Of a stretch of 43,006 nucleotides of DNA, positions 34,233 to 43,006 are shown piece by piece. The stretch is from contig JAXGQR010000017.1 of the NCBI GenBank assembly GCA_040766325.1, positions 1 to 43,006 of the forward strand, read 5' to 3'. A model generated the notes under the pieces. It did no database searches. It had not been told where the DNA came from and was given only the letters and a program-made list of their open reading frames with translations. This DNA is from Dehalobacterium sp040766325 (GTDB lineage: Bacteria > Bacillota > Dehalobacteriia > Dehalobacteriales > Dehalobacteriaceae). The position numbers and the translations under genes were made by a program. Positions within the stretch are counted from its first letter, which is position 1, and every line of letters begins with the position of its first letter.

Positions 34233-35336
34233 GTGACAGATGAACGATGGATGCAGCGAGCTGTAAATTTGGCACGAAAAGGAGAAGGATGGACTTCTCC
34301 TAATCCTCTGGTGGGTGCTGTAATCACCAAAGATGATCAAATGGTAGGGGAAGGATATCACCAAAAAGCGGGCACACCTCATGCAGAGATCCATGCTCTA
34401 CACATGGCTGGCCCCAGGTCTCGAGGTGGGACTTTATATGTCACTTTGGAGCCCTGCTGCCATCACGGGAGAACGCCTCCCTGTACCGATGCTTTAATTA
34501 AAGCCGGTTTAAAGAAGGTAGTGGTGGCGATGACGGATCCCAATCCCAAAGTAGCAGGCAACGGCATTGCCAAGCTGCAGGCAGCAGGCATGGAAGTGGT
34601 AACCGGTGTTTTAGAAAATAAAGCCCGAGTCTTAAATGAAGTTTTTATCAAACAGATGACAACTCAAAGTCCTTTTATCGCATTTAAATCGGCGCTGACC
34701 CTAGACGGAAAAACAGCTTCTCACACAGGAAGTTCTAAGTGGATTACCGGGGAAGAAGCGCGGATGGTGGGGCGAAGATTAAGACATCGTTATGATGCTA
34801 TTCTAACAGGGATTGGCACTGTCCTGGCAGACGACCCGAAACTTACCACTCGAATTCCGGGGCTTAAAAATCCCCTTAGGTTAATTCTTGATTCCCGGTT
34901 ACGCATCCCCTTGAACGCTCAGGTGCTGGACACAAAAAGTGCGCCTGTAATCGTTTTTACGGCAGAGTCAGATCTTGATGGATCAAAGGCGGCTCTACTG
35001 ATGGAAAAAGGGGTGGAGGTGATTTCTTGTCCGGGAGCGGATGGTCAGGTGGATATCCCTTCGGTTTTAAGAGTTTTATTTGTCAAAGGAATTACTGGAA
35101 TTTTGGTGGAAGGTGGTGCTCAAATTCAAGGTGCATTCTTTGACAGAGGATTGGTGGATAAGATTTACCTTTTTATTGCGCCTAAAATTATCGGTAGTAA
35201 CCGTGCTCCCGGGATGATAGGGGGCATGGGAATTTCGGAAATGGGCCAAGCAGTTATCGTAGATAATTTACGGATAGAAAACATCGGAGAAGACTTTCTT
35301 TTTACCGGTTATCCGAGATTTGGTTTCAAGGAGTGA
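34233..35336 (+). CDS. ribD: Bifunctional riboflavin deaminase/reductase RibD
   Basis: 367 residues from GTG 34233 with AAGAAGG upstream. The N-terminal deaminase zinc site is His50-Ala-Glu52 with Cys75 and Cys84 (EPCCHHGRTPPC). The C-terminal reductase (about 145-365) has KSALTLDGKTA, TGIGTVLADDP and GITGILVEGGAQIQG. It carries out the second and third steps from GTP to riboflavin. It is the first gene of the operon under the FMN riboswitch, and its stop overlaps the region of the ribE ribosome site. Confidence 0.96.
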   Translation: MTDERWMQRAVNLARKGEGWTSPNPLVGAVITKDDQMVGEGYHQKAGTPHAEIHALHMAGPRSRGGTLYVTLEPCCHHGRTPPCTDALIKAGLKKVVVAMTDPNPKVAGNGIAKLQAAGMEVVTGVLENKARVLNEVFIKQMTTQSPFIAFKSALTLDGKTASHTGSSKWITGEEARMVGRRLRHRYDAILTGIGTVLADDPKLTTRIPGLKNPLRLILDSRLRIPLNAQVLDTKSAPVIVFTAESDLDGSKAALLMEKGVEVISCPGADGQVDIPSVLRVLFVKGITGILVEGGAQIQGAFFDRGLVDKIYLFIAPKIIGSNRAPGMIGGMGISEMGQAVIVDNLRIENIGEDFLFTGYPRFGFKE

Positions 35337-35341
35337 TTACT

Positions 35342-35998
35342 TTGTTTACGGGATTGGTTGAAGAATTGGGCAGGGTAATTGATCTGAAAAAAGGATCAGG
35401 TTCGGCAAGAATTTCTCTTGCAGCCCAAAAAATCTTAGAGGGAGTGCATATCGGCGACAGCATTGCTGTAAACGGTGTCTGTTTGACGGCAGTTGAGATC
35501 GGCGAGGATTATTTCCAGGCGGATGTGATGATGGAAACTCTTAGAAAAAGCAGTTTAGGGGACTTAAAACTCGGCGACAGAGTCAATCTGGAACGAGCCG
35601 TGCGTTTAGGAGATCGCCTAGGTGGCCATTTGGTCAGTGGTCATATCGATGGCGTGGGTAGTATCGGTCGCCAGGAAAAGGTGGATATAGCTCTATTCAT
35701 GGAAATTCTGGCGCCGACAAATGTTTTGAAATATATGATTCCAAAGGGGTCCGTAGCTGTTGATGGCATTAGTTTAACCATTGTTGATGTGCTGGAGGAT
35801 CGGTTTACAGTATCTTTAATTCCTCATTCCGCTAAAATGACCACCCTTGGCTATAAAAAAACCGGTGCGAAGGTTAATCTGGAAGGAGATATGATTGGAA
35901 AATACGTGGAGCGTTTGATGTTATATAATGAAGGGGATAATCGGGAAAGTAAATCTATCATCTCCCTGGAGTACTTAGCGGAGCATGGGTTTGCCTAA
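35342..35998 (+). CDS. ribE: Riboflavin synthase alpha chain
   Basis: 218 residues from TTG 35342, giving the usual MFTGLVEELG start 8 bases after AAGGAG; the in-frame GTG 35333 lies inside the ribosome site. It has two repeated lumazine-binding halves (about 1-95 and 98-195), with VNGVCLTAV, GDRVNLERAV and GGHLVSGHIDGVG. It dismutates two lumazines to riboflavin and works with RibH. Confidence 0.95.
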   Translation: MFTGLVEELGRVIDLKKGSGSARISLAAQKILEGVHIGDSIAVNGVCLTAVEIGEDYFQADVMMETLRKSSLGDLKLGDRVNLERAVRLGDRLGGHLVSGHIDGVGSIGRQEKVDIALFMEILAPTNVLKYMIPKGSVAVDGISLTIVDVLEDRFTVSLIPHSAKMTTLGYKKTGAKVNLEGDMIGKYVERLMLYNEGDNRESKSIISLEYLAEHGFA

Positions 35999-36070
35999 TT
36001 AAACACGATATGAAAACCCTTTCTGATGCAGGTACCATGCTTAATAAAAATTATTGGGAGGAAGAAAATT

Positions 36071-37306
36071 ATGAAATTAAACACCATAGAAGAAGCCATT
36101 GAAGATATTAAAGAGGGTAAAATGGTTATTGTCGTAGATGATGAAGACCGGGAAAATGAAGGGGATTTGGTCATGGCGGCGGAAAAAGTAACACCGGCGG
36201 CCATTAATTTCATGGCTTCTTATGCCCGGGGCTTGGTATGTATGCCTTTGACTGCAGAAAGAATTGAAGCTTTGCGCTTGGCACCTATGGTGGAGCATAA
36301 TACAGATAATCACGAAACAGCCTTTACCGTCTCTGTGGACGGTCCTCACTCTACCACCGGTATCTCTGCGTTTGAAAGATCCGACACGGTGCATGCTATT
36401 CTAGATACAGAATTAAAGCCGGAAGACTTGAAAAAACCGGGACATATTTTTCCCTTACGGGCTAAAGAGGGCGGGGTCTTAAAAAGAACAGGGCATACGG
36501 AAGCAGCAGTGGATTTGGCACGGCTGGCGGGATTGTATCCGGCAGGAGTTATTTGTGAAGTGATGAATGTAGACGGCACCATGGCTCGTTTGCCTCAATT
36601 AATGGAGTTTGCTGAAAAACATCGACTAAAAATAATCTCAATTGCCGACCTAATCCAATATCGTAGAAAAACAGAAAAACTTGTGCATCGTGAAGTTACC
36701 ACAAAATTACCTACCCATTATGGTGATTTTACTGCTGTGGCCTATACTAATGATCTTGACAACCACATCCATGTTGCCTTGGTTAAAGGTGAGATTTCCT
36801 CCGACCGACCGGTTTTGGTCCGAGTCCATTCAGAATGTCTCACCGGGGATGTTTTTGGATCATCTCGATGTGATTGTGGTAGTCAGTTGGCTACGGCCAT
36901 GAAGATGATTGAAGATGAGGGTGAGGGGATTCTTCTTTATATGCGTCAGGAAGGAAGAGGCATTGGTCTTTTAAATAAATTAAAAGCTTATCATCTCCAG
37001 GACGAGGGGAAAGATACAGTAGAAGCTAATTTGGCTTTGGGATTTCCGGCTGATCTTAGAAACTATGGTATCGGAGCTCAGATTCTGGCCGATTTGGGGG
37101 TCAAGAAGATCCGTTTAATCACCAACAATCCTAGAAAGATTAAAGGATTGGAAGGCTATGGGCTGGAAGTGGTTGAGCGAGTGCCCTGTGAAATCTGCCC
37201 TAATTGCAATAATTCCTTTTATTTACGCACCAAAAAAGAAAAACTCGGCCATCTTCTTCATGAAGTGAGTGAGGCGGTCTTTGAGGAGATTCAGGAAAGG
37301 AATTAA
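36071..37306 (+). CDS. ribBA: Bifunctional DHBP synthase / GTP cyclohydrolase II
   Basis: 411 residues from ATG 36071 with GGGAGGAAG upstream. The N-terminal half (about 1-200) is dihydroxybutanone-phosphate synthase (VVDDEDRENEGDLVMAAE, HTEAAVDLARLAG). The C-terminal half is GTP cyclohydrolase II with the zinc cysteines in ECLTGDVFGSSRCDCG and the YMRQEGRGIGLLNKLKAY motif. Both branches of riboflavin synthesis start from this protein. The length is normal. Confidence 0.97.
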   Translation: MKLNTIEEAIEDIKEGKMVIVVDDEDRENEGDLVMAAEKVTPAAINFMASYARGLVCMPLTAERIEALRLAPMVEHNTDNHETAFTVSVDGPHSTTGISAFERSDTVHAILDTELKPEDLKKPGHIFPLRAKEGGVLKRTGHTEAAVDLARLAGLYPAGVICEVMNVDGTMARLPQLMEFAEKHRLKIISIADLIQYRRKTEKLVHREVTTKLPTHYGDFTAVAYTNDLDNHIHVALVKGEISSDRPVLVRVHSECLTGDVFGSSRCDCGSQLATAMKMIEDEGEGILLYMRQEGRGIGLLNKLKAYHLQDEGKDTVEANLALGFPADLRNYGIGAQILADLGVKKIRLITNNPRKIKGLEGYGLEVVERVPCEICPNCNNSFYLRTKKEKLGHLLHEVSEAVFEEIQERN

Positions 37307-37349
37307 ATATAATCCGGCATCCCAGATGCCTTTATAAGGAGGAAAATTT

Positions 37350-37811
37350 ATGGTAAAAGTTTTTGAAGGAAAGTTAATAGGAGAAGGATTAAAATTCGGT
37401 ATTGTGGCGGGTAGATTTAATGAATTTATCACTGGAAAATTGGTATCAGGCGCCCTGGATGCTTTGGAACGACACGGTGTCAACTCTGATGATATTGAAA
37501 TCGCCTGGGTGCCGGGAGCTTTTGAAATCCCTCTAGCTGCCAAAAAAATGGCGCGTAGAAATTATGACGGGGTACTTTGCCTGGGGGCAGTGATTCGAGG
37601 AGCTACCCCTCATTTTGACTATGTGGCTGCGGAAGTATCCAAAGGGGTGGCTCATGTTGGATTAGAGCAGGATAAACCGGTGATTTTCGGTGTGATTACT
37701 GCAGATACAATTGAACAGGCCATTGAAAGAGCCGGGACCAAAGCCGGCAATAAAGGATGGGATGCTGCCATGGCCGCCCTGGAGATGGCTAATCTTCTGA
37801 AAGATATATAA
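37350..37811 (+). CDS. ribH: 6,7-dimethyl-8-ribityllumazine synthase
   Basis: 153 residues with the family motifs WVPGAFEIPLAAK, LGAVIRGATPHFDYV and the substrate loop GVITADTIEQAIERAGTK. It condenses the RibBA and RibD products. AAGGAGG precedes the ATG. A small hairpin (GGCATC-CCA-GATGCC, 37316-37330) sits between ribBA and ribH. Confidence 0.96.
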   Translation: MVKVFEGKLIGEGLKFGIVAGRFNEFITGKLVSGALDALERHGVNSDDIEIAWVPGAFEIPLAAKKMARRNYDGVLCLGAVIRGATPHFDYVAAEVSKGVAHVGLEQDKPVIFGVITADTIEQAIERAGTKAGNKGWDAAMAALEMANLLKDI

Positions 37812-37831
37812 TTAAAAAGGTGTGACTCAGT

Positions 37832-38503
37832 TTGTCTGATAAAGATGTTAAACGCTGTGTGCTTATTGCTCATGGTGATATGAATGATCTTATCTGGCAC
37901 AAGGCTCAGATTCGAGATACAGATTTTATTGTTTGTGCCGATGGGGGTACTGAATATGCTTTATTAATGGGGCGTGTACCAGATATCGTTCTTGGGGATT
38001 TTGATTCTCTTGCCACAGATGTGAAATCATTTTTGGCGGGTAAGGATTGCCAAATCAGCACCTATCCCAGAGAAAAAGACATGACGGACACGGAACTGGC
38101 TTTAAAATGCTGCTTGGATTTGCAGCCGGAAGAGATTGTTTTAATGGGGACAATTGGCACCCGTATTGATCATAGCCTGTCCAATATTTTATTACTATTA
38201 GGGGTTCCTGATAAGGTAAAAGTTAAAGTGATCAATGAACATAATGAAATAATGCTTCTAAGAAAAAAGATTTCTTTCACAGGATCACCTGGAGACCTGG
38301 TTTCAATCATCCCTCTTTCTAATGAACTAAAGGGAGTATCTACCCGGGGTTTAAAGTATATGCTTTGTGATGATTCTATTTTTTGGGGAACCTCCCGTGG
38401 TGTGTCTAACGAAATGGTGGACAGTGAAGGACTGATTGAAGTTAAGGAAGGGATTGCCTTGGTGATTAAAGCCTGGGACAAGCCGCGCATAAATTCTATT
38501 TGA
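37832..38503 (+). CDS. thiN: Thiamine pyrophosphokinase
   Basis: 223 residues from TTG 37832 (AAAAGGTG upstream). Motifs CADGGTEYAL, GDFDSL and YPREKDMTDTELAL with GTIGTRIDHSLSN mark the TPK family, which makes thiamine pyrophosphate from thiamine and ATP. In Firmicutes this gene normally follows rpe; here the riboflavin operon stands between. It is closed by a strong terminator. Confidence 0.93.
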   Translation: MSDKDVKRCVLIAHGDMNDLIWHKAQIRDTDFIVCADGGTEYALLMGRVPDIVLGDFDSLATDVKSFLAGKDCQISTYPREKDMTDTELALKCCLDLQPEEIVLMGTIGTRIDHSLSNILLLLGVPDKVKVKVINEHNEIMLLRKKISFTGSPGDLVSIIPLSNELKGVSTRGLKYMLCDDSIFWGTSRGVSNEMVDSEGLIEVKEGIALVIKAWDKPRINSI

Positions 38504-38527
38504 CCTTTAGAAAAGTGCTGATAAAAT

Positions 38528-38558
38528 ACTACTCTCTTTTTGGGAGTAGTTTTTTTTT
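38528..38558 (+). terminator. Rho-independent terminator after thiN
   Basis: Stem ACTACTCTC (38528-38536) and GGGAGTAGT (38542-38550), one wobble pair, then eight T. Confidence 0.9.
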
Positions 38559-38861
38559 CGACAAATCATGCCAAAAAAATTTAAATTGCACGATAATATT
38601 AGCTCAATTATATTCCTGATACTCCTTTTGTCCATATATACTGGGGTTGATCACTTTTCATATAAGGTAACGAAATTAGCATATGACATTTTGTATAAGA
38701 AGAAGGTTCTGAGGATTGACAATGTGCTCAATGAAATGTTCATGTGCTTGGTGTAAACTAAAGATAAGATTATAGATGTAATATGTTTTCGGTAATAGAT
38801 AGACGTTTTTAAAGTTCAATAGAAAATTAAACAATGAATAATTTAAAGGGAGGAATTTATA
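38559..38861. other. Intergenic region before pntA
   Basis: An AT-rich gap of about 300 bases. A 62-codon frame at 38568-38756 has no ribosome site and starts directly after the terminator, so I do not call it. No strong promoter is obvious. AGGGAGGAAT just before 38862 is the pntA ribosome site. Confidence 0.5.
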
Positions 38862-40034
38862 ATGAAGTTTAAAGGATTAACCCTGGGAGTACCTACCGAG
38901 ATCATGCCCGGTGAAAGACGAGTGGCAGCAATTCCCGAAACGGTAAAGAAAATGGTAGCTGAAGGCGCCAAAGTTGTGGTAGAAAAAGGTGCGGGAGCAG
39001 GTTCGTTTTTTTCTGATGAAGACTATCAAGGGGCAGGTGCGATTTTAGCAGGAAATGCTCAGGAAGTCTATGACCAAGCCGATATTATCCTAAAAGTAAA
39101 AGAACCACTGATGAATGAAAAAACCGGTAAGCATGAGGTTGAAATGATGAAGAAGGATCAGATACTCATTACTTTTATTCATCCTGCTTCCCCAGTTAAC
39201 CATGAAATGGTAAAAAATATGGCTGCCAAAGGAATTATCGCATTTACCTTAGACGGTGTACCGCGCATTTCTCGGGCGCAGAACATGGACGCTTTAACCT
39301 CCATGAGTACCATTGCCGGCTATAAATCTGTATTGATGGCGGCTAACAGGCTGGCTATATTTATGCCTATGGTAGGGACGGCTGTAGGAATGATTAAACC
39401 GGCGAATGTTTTAGTAATTGGTACCGGTGTTGCCGGCCTGCAGGCTGTTGCTACTGCCAAGAGACTAGGCGCAGTTGTCACTGCTGCCGATATTCGTCCG
39501 GCAGCGCGGGAACAGGCTCAGAGCTTAGGAGCAAAAATACTAGACCTAGGGATTCCGGAAGAATTGGCTATCGCCGAAGGTGGTTATGCGAATCGACTTC
39601 CTGATGAATGGTTGGTTAAAGAACGAGAAGCATTAAAAGCAACAGTTGCTAATTCCGATATTGTTATTCTAACTGCATTAATTCCCGGCAAAGTTGCTCC
39701 CATCTTAATTACAGAGGAAATGGTAAAATCCATGAAACCCGGTTCCGCGATTATTGACGTAGCTATCGATCAGGGTGGTAACTGCGAGATAACGGATCCT
39801 GGGAAATTATCTGAACAAGGCGGCATCAGCATTGATGGTACCAAGAATATCCCTGGGATGATGCCCACTAGTTCTACTTGGATGTTCTCCCATAATATTT
39901 ATAATTATGTGGCTAATCTTTGTGATGATGGCAAAATTAATATTAACCTGGATGATGAAATTCTGGCTAAATCCCTGGTCTGTCAGGATTGCGAGATTGT
40001 TCATGCCGGAACCTTGGAAGCTATGAACGCATAA
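38862..40034 (+). CDS. pntA: NAD(P) transhydrogenase alpha subunit, part 1 (NAD-binding domain I)
   Basis: 390 residues, the soluble NAD(H)-binding domain of the proton-translocating transhydrogenase. It shows the opening VPTEIMPGERRVAAIPETV, the RxQxxDxxSSxA region as RISRAQNMDALTSMSTIAGYK and the nucleotide fold VLVIGTGVAGLQAVATAKRLG. The alanine dehydrogenase-like C-terminal part is complete. The alpha chain is split into two genes here, with the membrane part encoded next. The complex uses the proton gradient to reduce NADP with NADH. Confidence 0.95.
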   Translation: MKFKGLTLGVPTEIMPGERRVAAIPETVKKMVAEGAKVVVEKGAGAGSFFSDEDYQGAGAILAGNAQEVYDQADIILKVKEPLMNEKTGKHEVEMMKKDQILITFIHPASPVNHEMVKNMAAKGIIAFTLDGVPRISRAQNMDALTSMSTIAGYKSVLMAANRLAIFMPMVGTAVGMIKPANVLVIGTGVAGLQAVATAKRLGAVVTAADIRPAAREQAQSLGAKILDLGIPEELAIAEGGYANRLPDEWLVKEREALKATVANSDIVILTALIPGKVAPILITEEMVKSMKPGSAIIDVAIDQGGNCEITDPGKLSEQGGISIDGTKNIPGMMPTSSTWMFSHNIYNYVANLCDDGKININLDDEILAKSLVCQDCEIVHAGTLEAMNA

Positions 40035-40067
40035 TCGAAATGATAATAAAGTTAGAAATGATTGAAG

Positions 40068-40092
40068 CGGTCTCAGGTTATGCCTGAGACCG
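40068..40092 (+). terminator. Hairpin between pntA and pntAb
   Basis: A perfect 10-bp stem, CGGTCTCAGG (40068-40077) and CCTGAGACCG (40083-40092), 5-base loop, then ATCTTTTA. It may set the ratio of the soluble and membrane subunits or stabilise the pntA message. Confidence 0.55.
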
Positions 40093-40133
40093 ATCTTTTA
40101 AATATTGAAATTTTCACAAAGGAGCTGACTGAA

Positions 40134-40418
40134 ATGGAAGCATTAATTCTGGTTATTTTATTTATCATATCTACCCTGGTAGGATATAAGGTGATCAATG
40201 ATGTGCCCAGTTTACTTCATACGCCTTTGATGTCAGGTACGAATGCCCTATCAGGCATTACCATCTTAGGATCTTTGGCGGCTACAGCCGCGGCTGTTTC
40301 CACCGGAAACCGTTTTTTAGGAATTATTGCCATTATTTTAGCCATGATCAACGTGGTGGGCGGTTTTATGGTGACAAATCGTATGCTGAAAATGTTTAAG
40401 TCAGGGGGGTCGAAATAA
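40134..40418 (+). CDS. pntAb: NAD(P) transhydrogenase alpha subunit, part 2 (membrane)
   Basis: 94 residues from ATG 40134, placed by AAAGGAG at about 40118; the longer reading from 40062 runs through the hairpin. Three hydrophobic spans (about 2-20, 37-57, 62-82) with the typical HTPLMSGTNALSGI stretch between them. It forms part of the proton channel together with PntB. The stop is followed directly by the GTG of pntB. Confidence 0.94.
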   Translation: MEALILVILFIISTLVGYKVINDVPSLLHTPLMSGTNALSGITILGSLAATAAAVSTGNRFLGIIAIILAMINVVGGFMVTNRMLKMFKSGGSK

Positions 40419-42326
40419 GTGAATGCAATTACCTATAATATTATCTCTTTAGTTTTAATCGTTGTCATTGTCTGGGGCATCCATTTAATGAGTTCTCCGA
40501 AAACAGCCGTCAAAGGTATCAATTATAGTGCCATTGGCATGGCTCTTGCCATCATCGTCACTTTGTTCCATTACAGCATTCTGGATCTTCCCACCCTATG
40601 GATTGCCATGGCGATCGGATCTCTCATTGGGGCCTATTTCTCTTTTAAAGTAAAAATGATTCAGATGCCTCAATCTGTGGCAATGTTAAACGGCTTCGGC
40701 GGAGGTGCTTCCGCTTTGGTTGCTTTTGTCACCATGAACAATGGGGATGTGCTTACCCTCTTTAGTCAGAGCACCGGTGCCCTGGCTTTAGTGGTAGGGG
40801 GTGTTACCTTCAGCGGCAGTATGATGGCAGCGGGAAAATTGGCCCGATTGATCAATCAACGTCCGGTAATCTTAAAAAACCATTCCCTCTATAATTGGTT
40901 AACCATTTTGGCCATGGCTGTATTAGTTGTTGTGACTTCCATGGCCACGGAATTTAGTACGATTATGCTGCTCTCAATCATTACCTTGCTTGCTGCTCTC
41001 TTTTATGGTGTTTTGTTTACCATGCGGGTGGGTGGGGCTGATATGCCTATCACTATTTCCCTTCTGAACTCCTTATCCGGGGTAGCGGGAGCCATCACCG
41101 GGTTTGTCATTTATGATCCCCTGCTGGTAGCGATAGGCGGCGTCGTTGGAGCCTCCGGTTTAGTGCTGACCCAGATTATGTGTCGGGCAATGAATCGTCA
41201 CCTCCTTGACATTCTCACAGGGAAAACGTCTGCGCCTCAAGGAAAGAAGGCTGCAACACCGAAAAATAAAGCTGCGGTATCAAACTCTGGGTCTAAGAAT
41301 CAGCCGGCATCGGCTCCTGAAGTTGTTAAAGAAATTATAGAAGAAAAACATGAAAAAAATGTCCTGGCCGACGCTAAAAAAGTGGTGATTGTGCCCGGTT
41401 ATGGTATGGCCTTAGCTCAGGCTCAGTTTGAGGTAAAAACGCTGGCGGATAAACTGGAGAAGCAAGGTAAAGATGTGAAATTTGCTATCCATCCCGTTGC
41501 CGGTCGTATGCCCGGCCATATGAATGTTTTACTGGCGGAAGTGGATGTACCCTACGATCAACTTTATGAAATGGATGCCATTAACCCTGAATTCGCTACC
41601 ACCGATGTGGTGATTATCGTTGGAGCTAATGATGTGGTGAATCCGGCTGCTAATAGCGCGGAGGGAACACCGATCTATGGTATGCCCATATTAGATGTGG
41701 ATCAAGCAAAACATGTGATTGTCTGCAATTACGATACAAAACCCGGTTATGCCGGAGTTGATAACCCCCTATACAGCAATAAGTCAAATGTGACCCTGCT
41801 TCTGGGGGATGCCAAGGAAACTGTGGGACAGCTGACTGCCGCCTTGGATGGTAAAGCAACCCAGAAATCCGAATCTCAACCGGCCGCTACCCAGGATCAA
41901 TTTCAAGCTTTACGAGATGCTCAGAAGGTCATAATAGTACCTGGTTACGGTATGGCTTTGGCTCAAGCCCAGTTTGAGGTAAAGAAACTGGCCGATAAAC
42001 TGGAGAAGCAAGGAAAAGATGTGAAATTTGCTATCCATCCCGTTGCCGGCCGTATGCCCGGCCATATGAATGTTTTACTGGCGGAAGTGGATGTACCCTA
42101 CGATCAGCTCTATGAAATGGACGCCATTAACCCTGAATTTGCGAGCACCGATGTGGTGATAATTGTCGGGGCCAATGACGTGGTGAATCCGGCCGCCAAT
42201 AGTGCAGAGGGAACACCGATCTATGGTATGCCCATCTTAGATGTGGACCATGCGAAACATGTGATTGTCTGCAATTACGATACGAAACCCGGTTATGCCG
42301 GTGTGGATAATCCTATACAGCAATAA
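40419..42326 (+). CDS. pntB: NAD(P) transhydrogenase beta subunit with duplicated NADP-binding domain
   Basis: GTG 40419 opens 635 codons, while PntB is normally about 460. Residues 1-265 are the membrane domain (MLNGFGGGASAL, GKLARLI). After a Lys/Ala-rich linker, the NADP-binding domain III (VIVPGYGMALAQAQ, HPVAGRMPGHMNVLLAE, VGANDVVNPAA) appears at 321-475 and again at 503-635, with a period of 182 residues (546 bases). The second copy stops at 42324 because of a 2-base loss at about 42312. Copies one and two differ by only a few silent or conservative changes. Whether the doubling is real or comes from assembly cannot be told here. Confidence 0.85.
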   Translation: MNAITYNIISLVLIVVIVWGIHLMSSPKTAVKGINYSAIGMALAIIVTLFHYSILDLPTLWIAMAIGSLIGAYFSFKVKMIQMPQSVAMLNGFGGGASALVAFVTMNNGDVLTLFSQSTGALALVVGGVTFSGSMMAAGKLARLINQRPVILKNHSLYNWLTILAMAVLVVVTSMATEFSTIMLLSIITLLAALFYGVLFTMRVGGADMPITISLLNSLSGVAGAITGFVIYDPLLVAIGGVVGASGLVLTQIMCRAMNRHLLDILTGKTSAPQGKKAATPKNKAAVSNSGSKNQPASAPEVVKEIIEEKHEKNVLADAKKVVIVPGYGMALAQAQFEVKTLADKLEKQGKDVKFAIHPVAGRMPGHMNVLLAEVDVPYDQLYEMDAINPEFATTDVVIIVGANDVVNPAANSAEGTPIYGMPILDVDQAKHVIVCNYDTKPGYAGVDNPLYSNKSNVTLLLGDAKETVGQLTAALDGKATQKSESQPAATQDQFQALRDAQKVIIVPGYGMALAQAQFEVKKLADKLEKQGKDVKFAIHPVAGRMPGHMNVLLAEVDVPYDQLYEMDAINPEFASTDVVIIVGANDVVNPAANSAEGTPIYGMPILDVDHAKHVIVCNYDTKPGYAGVDNPIQQ

Positions 42327-43006
42327 GTCAAATGTGACCCTACTTCTGGGGATGCCAAGGAAACTGTGGACAGCGACTGCCGCCTTTGATGGTAAAGCAC
42401 CCCAGAAATCCGAATCTCAACCGGCCGCTGCCCAGGATCAATTTCAAGCTTTACGAGATGCTCAGAAGGTCATAATAGTACCTGGTTACGGTATGGCTTT
42501 GGCTCAAGCCCAGTTTGAGGTAAAAACGCTGGCGGATAAACTGGAGAAGCAAGGTAAAGATGTGAAATTTGCTATCCATCCCGTTGCCGGTCGTATGCCC
42601 GGCCATATGAATGTTTTACTGGCGGAAGTGGATGTACCCTACGATCAACTTTATGAAATGGATGCCATTAACCCTGAATTCGCTACCACCGATGTGGTGA
42701 TTATCGTTGGAGCTAATGATGTGGTGAATCCGGCTGCTAATAGCGCGGAGGGAACACCGATCTATGGTATGCCCATATTAGATGTGGATCAAGCAAAACA
42801 TGTGATTGTCTGCAATTACGATACAAAACCCGGTTATGCCGGAGTTGATAACCCCCTATACAGCAATAAGTCAAATGTGACCCTGCTTCTGGGGGATGCC
42901 AAGGAAACTGTGGGACAGCTGACTGCCGCCTTGGATGGTAAAGCAACCCAGAAATCCGAATCTCAACCGGCCGCTACCCAGGATCAATTTCAAGCTTTAC
43001 GAGATG
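41424..43006 (+). repeat. Tandem 546-bp repeat of the PntB NADP-binding domain, cut by the window end
   Basis: Three copies can be seen. The second starts 546 bases after the first, and the third 541 bases after the second, the shortfall of five being small deletions at 42310-42380. Bases 42511-43006 are identical to 41424-41919 (496 bases), and the window ends exactly there. The stretch just before the third copy matches the second copy, so copy three is a mosaic. This is what an assembler gives when it loops in a repeat at a contig end, though a true tandem array is not excluded. Confidence 0.85.

Noticed and set aside
38568..38756. 62-codon open frame between thiN and pntA
   Set aside because: No ribosome site, begins right after a terminator, no recognisable family; probably chance in AT-rich DNA.
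41650..42946. Two identical minus-strand frames (41650-41859 and 42737-42946)
   Set aside because: They are antisense shadows of the repeated PntB domain.
1..43006. CRISPR arrays, tRNA and rRNA genes
   Set aside because: No regularly spaced short repeats and no tRNA- or rRNA-like sequence were seen on either strand; the only long repeat is the PntB domain array.

Overview
The window looks like chromosomal DNA of an anaerobic, low-to-mid G+C member of the Clostridia, probably of the Peptococcaceae/Desulfitobacterium kind. The grounds are AAGGAGG-type ribosome sites, ATG/GTG/TTG starts, sigma-54 promoters, many corrinoid methyltransferase parts, oxygen-sensitive enzymes (a glycyl radical enzyme and its SAM activase) and a Firmicutes-type gene order priA-def-fmt-DUF116-rsmB-rlmN-stp-prkC-rsgA-rpe. 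The species is not determined.

Region 1 (1-9.9 kb) is a corrinoid methyl-transfer module. It holds an AcoR-type sigma-54 activator; a UroD/MtaA-type methyltransferase with a C-terminal thioredoxin-like domain; a CobW-type GTPase; a corrinoid protein; a methyltransferase of the monomethylamine (MtmB) family that has no pyrrolysine codon; a RACo-type reductive activator; and an AmiS/UreI-type small-amide channel. Strong -24/-12 promoters lie at 2258 and 5004.

Region 2 (10-11.8 kb) holds a wrecked IS256-family transposase and a GC-richer stretch I could not assign. Region 3 (11.8-15.5 kb) encodes a molybdopterin oxidoreductase, its four-cluster ferredoxin subunit and a DUF169 protein.

Region 4 (15.5-21.7 kb) has two tandem sigma-54 promoters, a HesB/IscA-like gene with an in-frame TGA that is probably selenocysteine, an unusual glycyl radical enzyme lacking the usual Cys-x-Glu active-site glutamate, its activase, a MetH-activation-domain protein and a second UroD-like protein. 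The most interesting idea is that regions 1 and 4 form one sigma-54 regulon in which a new kind of glycyl radical enzyme works together with corrinoid methyl transfer on a small methylated substrate. This is inference.

Region 5 (21.9-38.5 kb) is housekeeping: priA, def, fmt, a DUF116 protein, a membrane zinc peptidase, rsmB, rlmN, stp, prkC, rsgA, rpe, then an FMN riboswitch with ribD-ribE-ribBA-ribH and thiN. Region 6 (38.9-43 kb) is a proton-translocating transhydrogenase (pntA, pntAb, pntB). Its pntB runs into tandem copies of the NADP-binding domain, and the window ends inside that repeat, which looks like an assembly end.

Several genes, including the housekeeping genes rsgA and rpe, carry clustered one-base indels, often in homopolymers. 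These are better explained by patches of poor sequence than by true gene decay, so 'pseudogene' entries below mean 'broken as given'.
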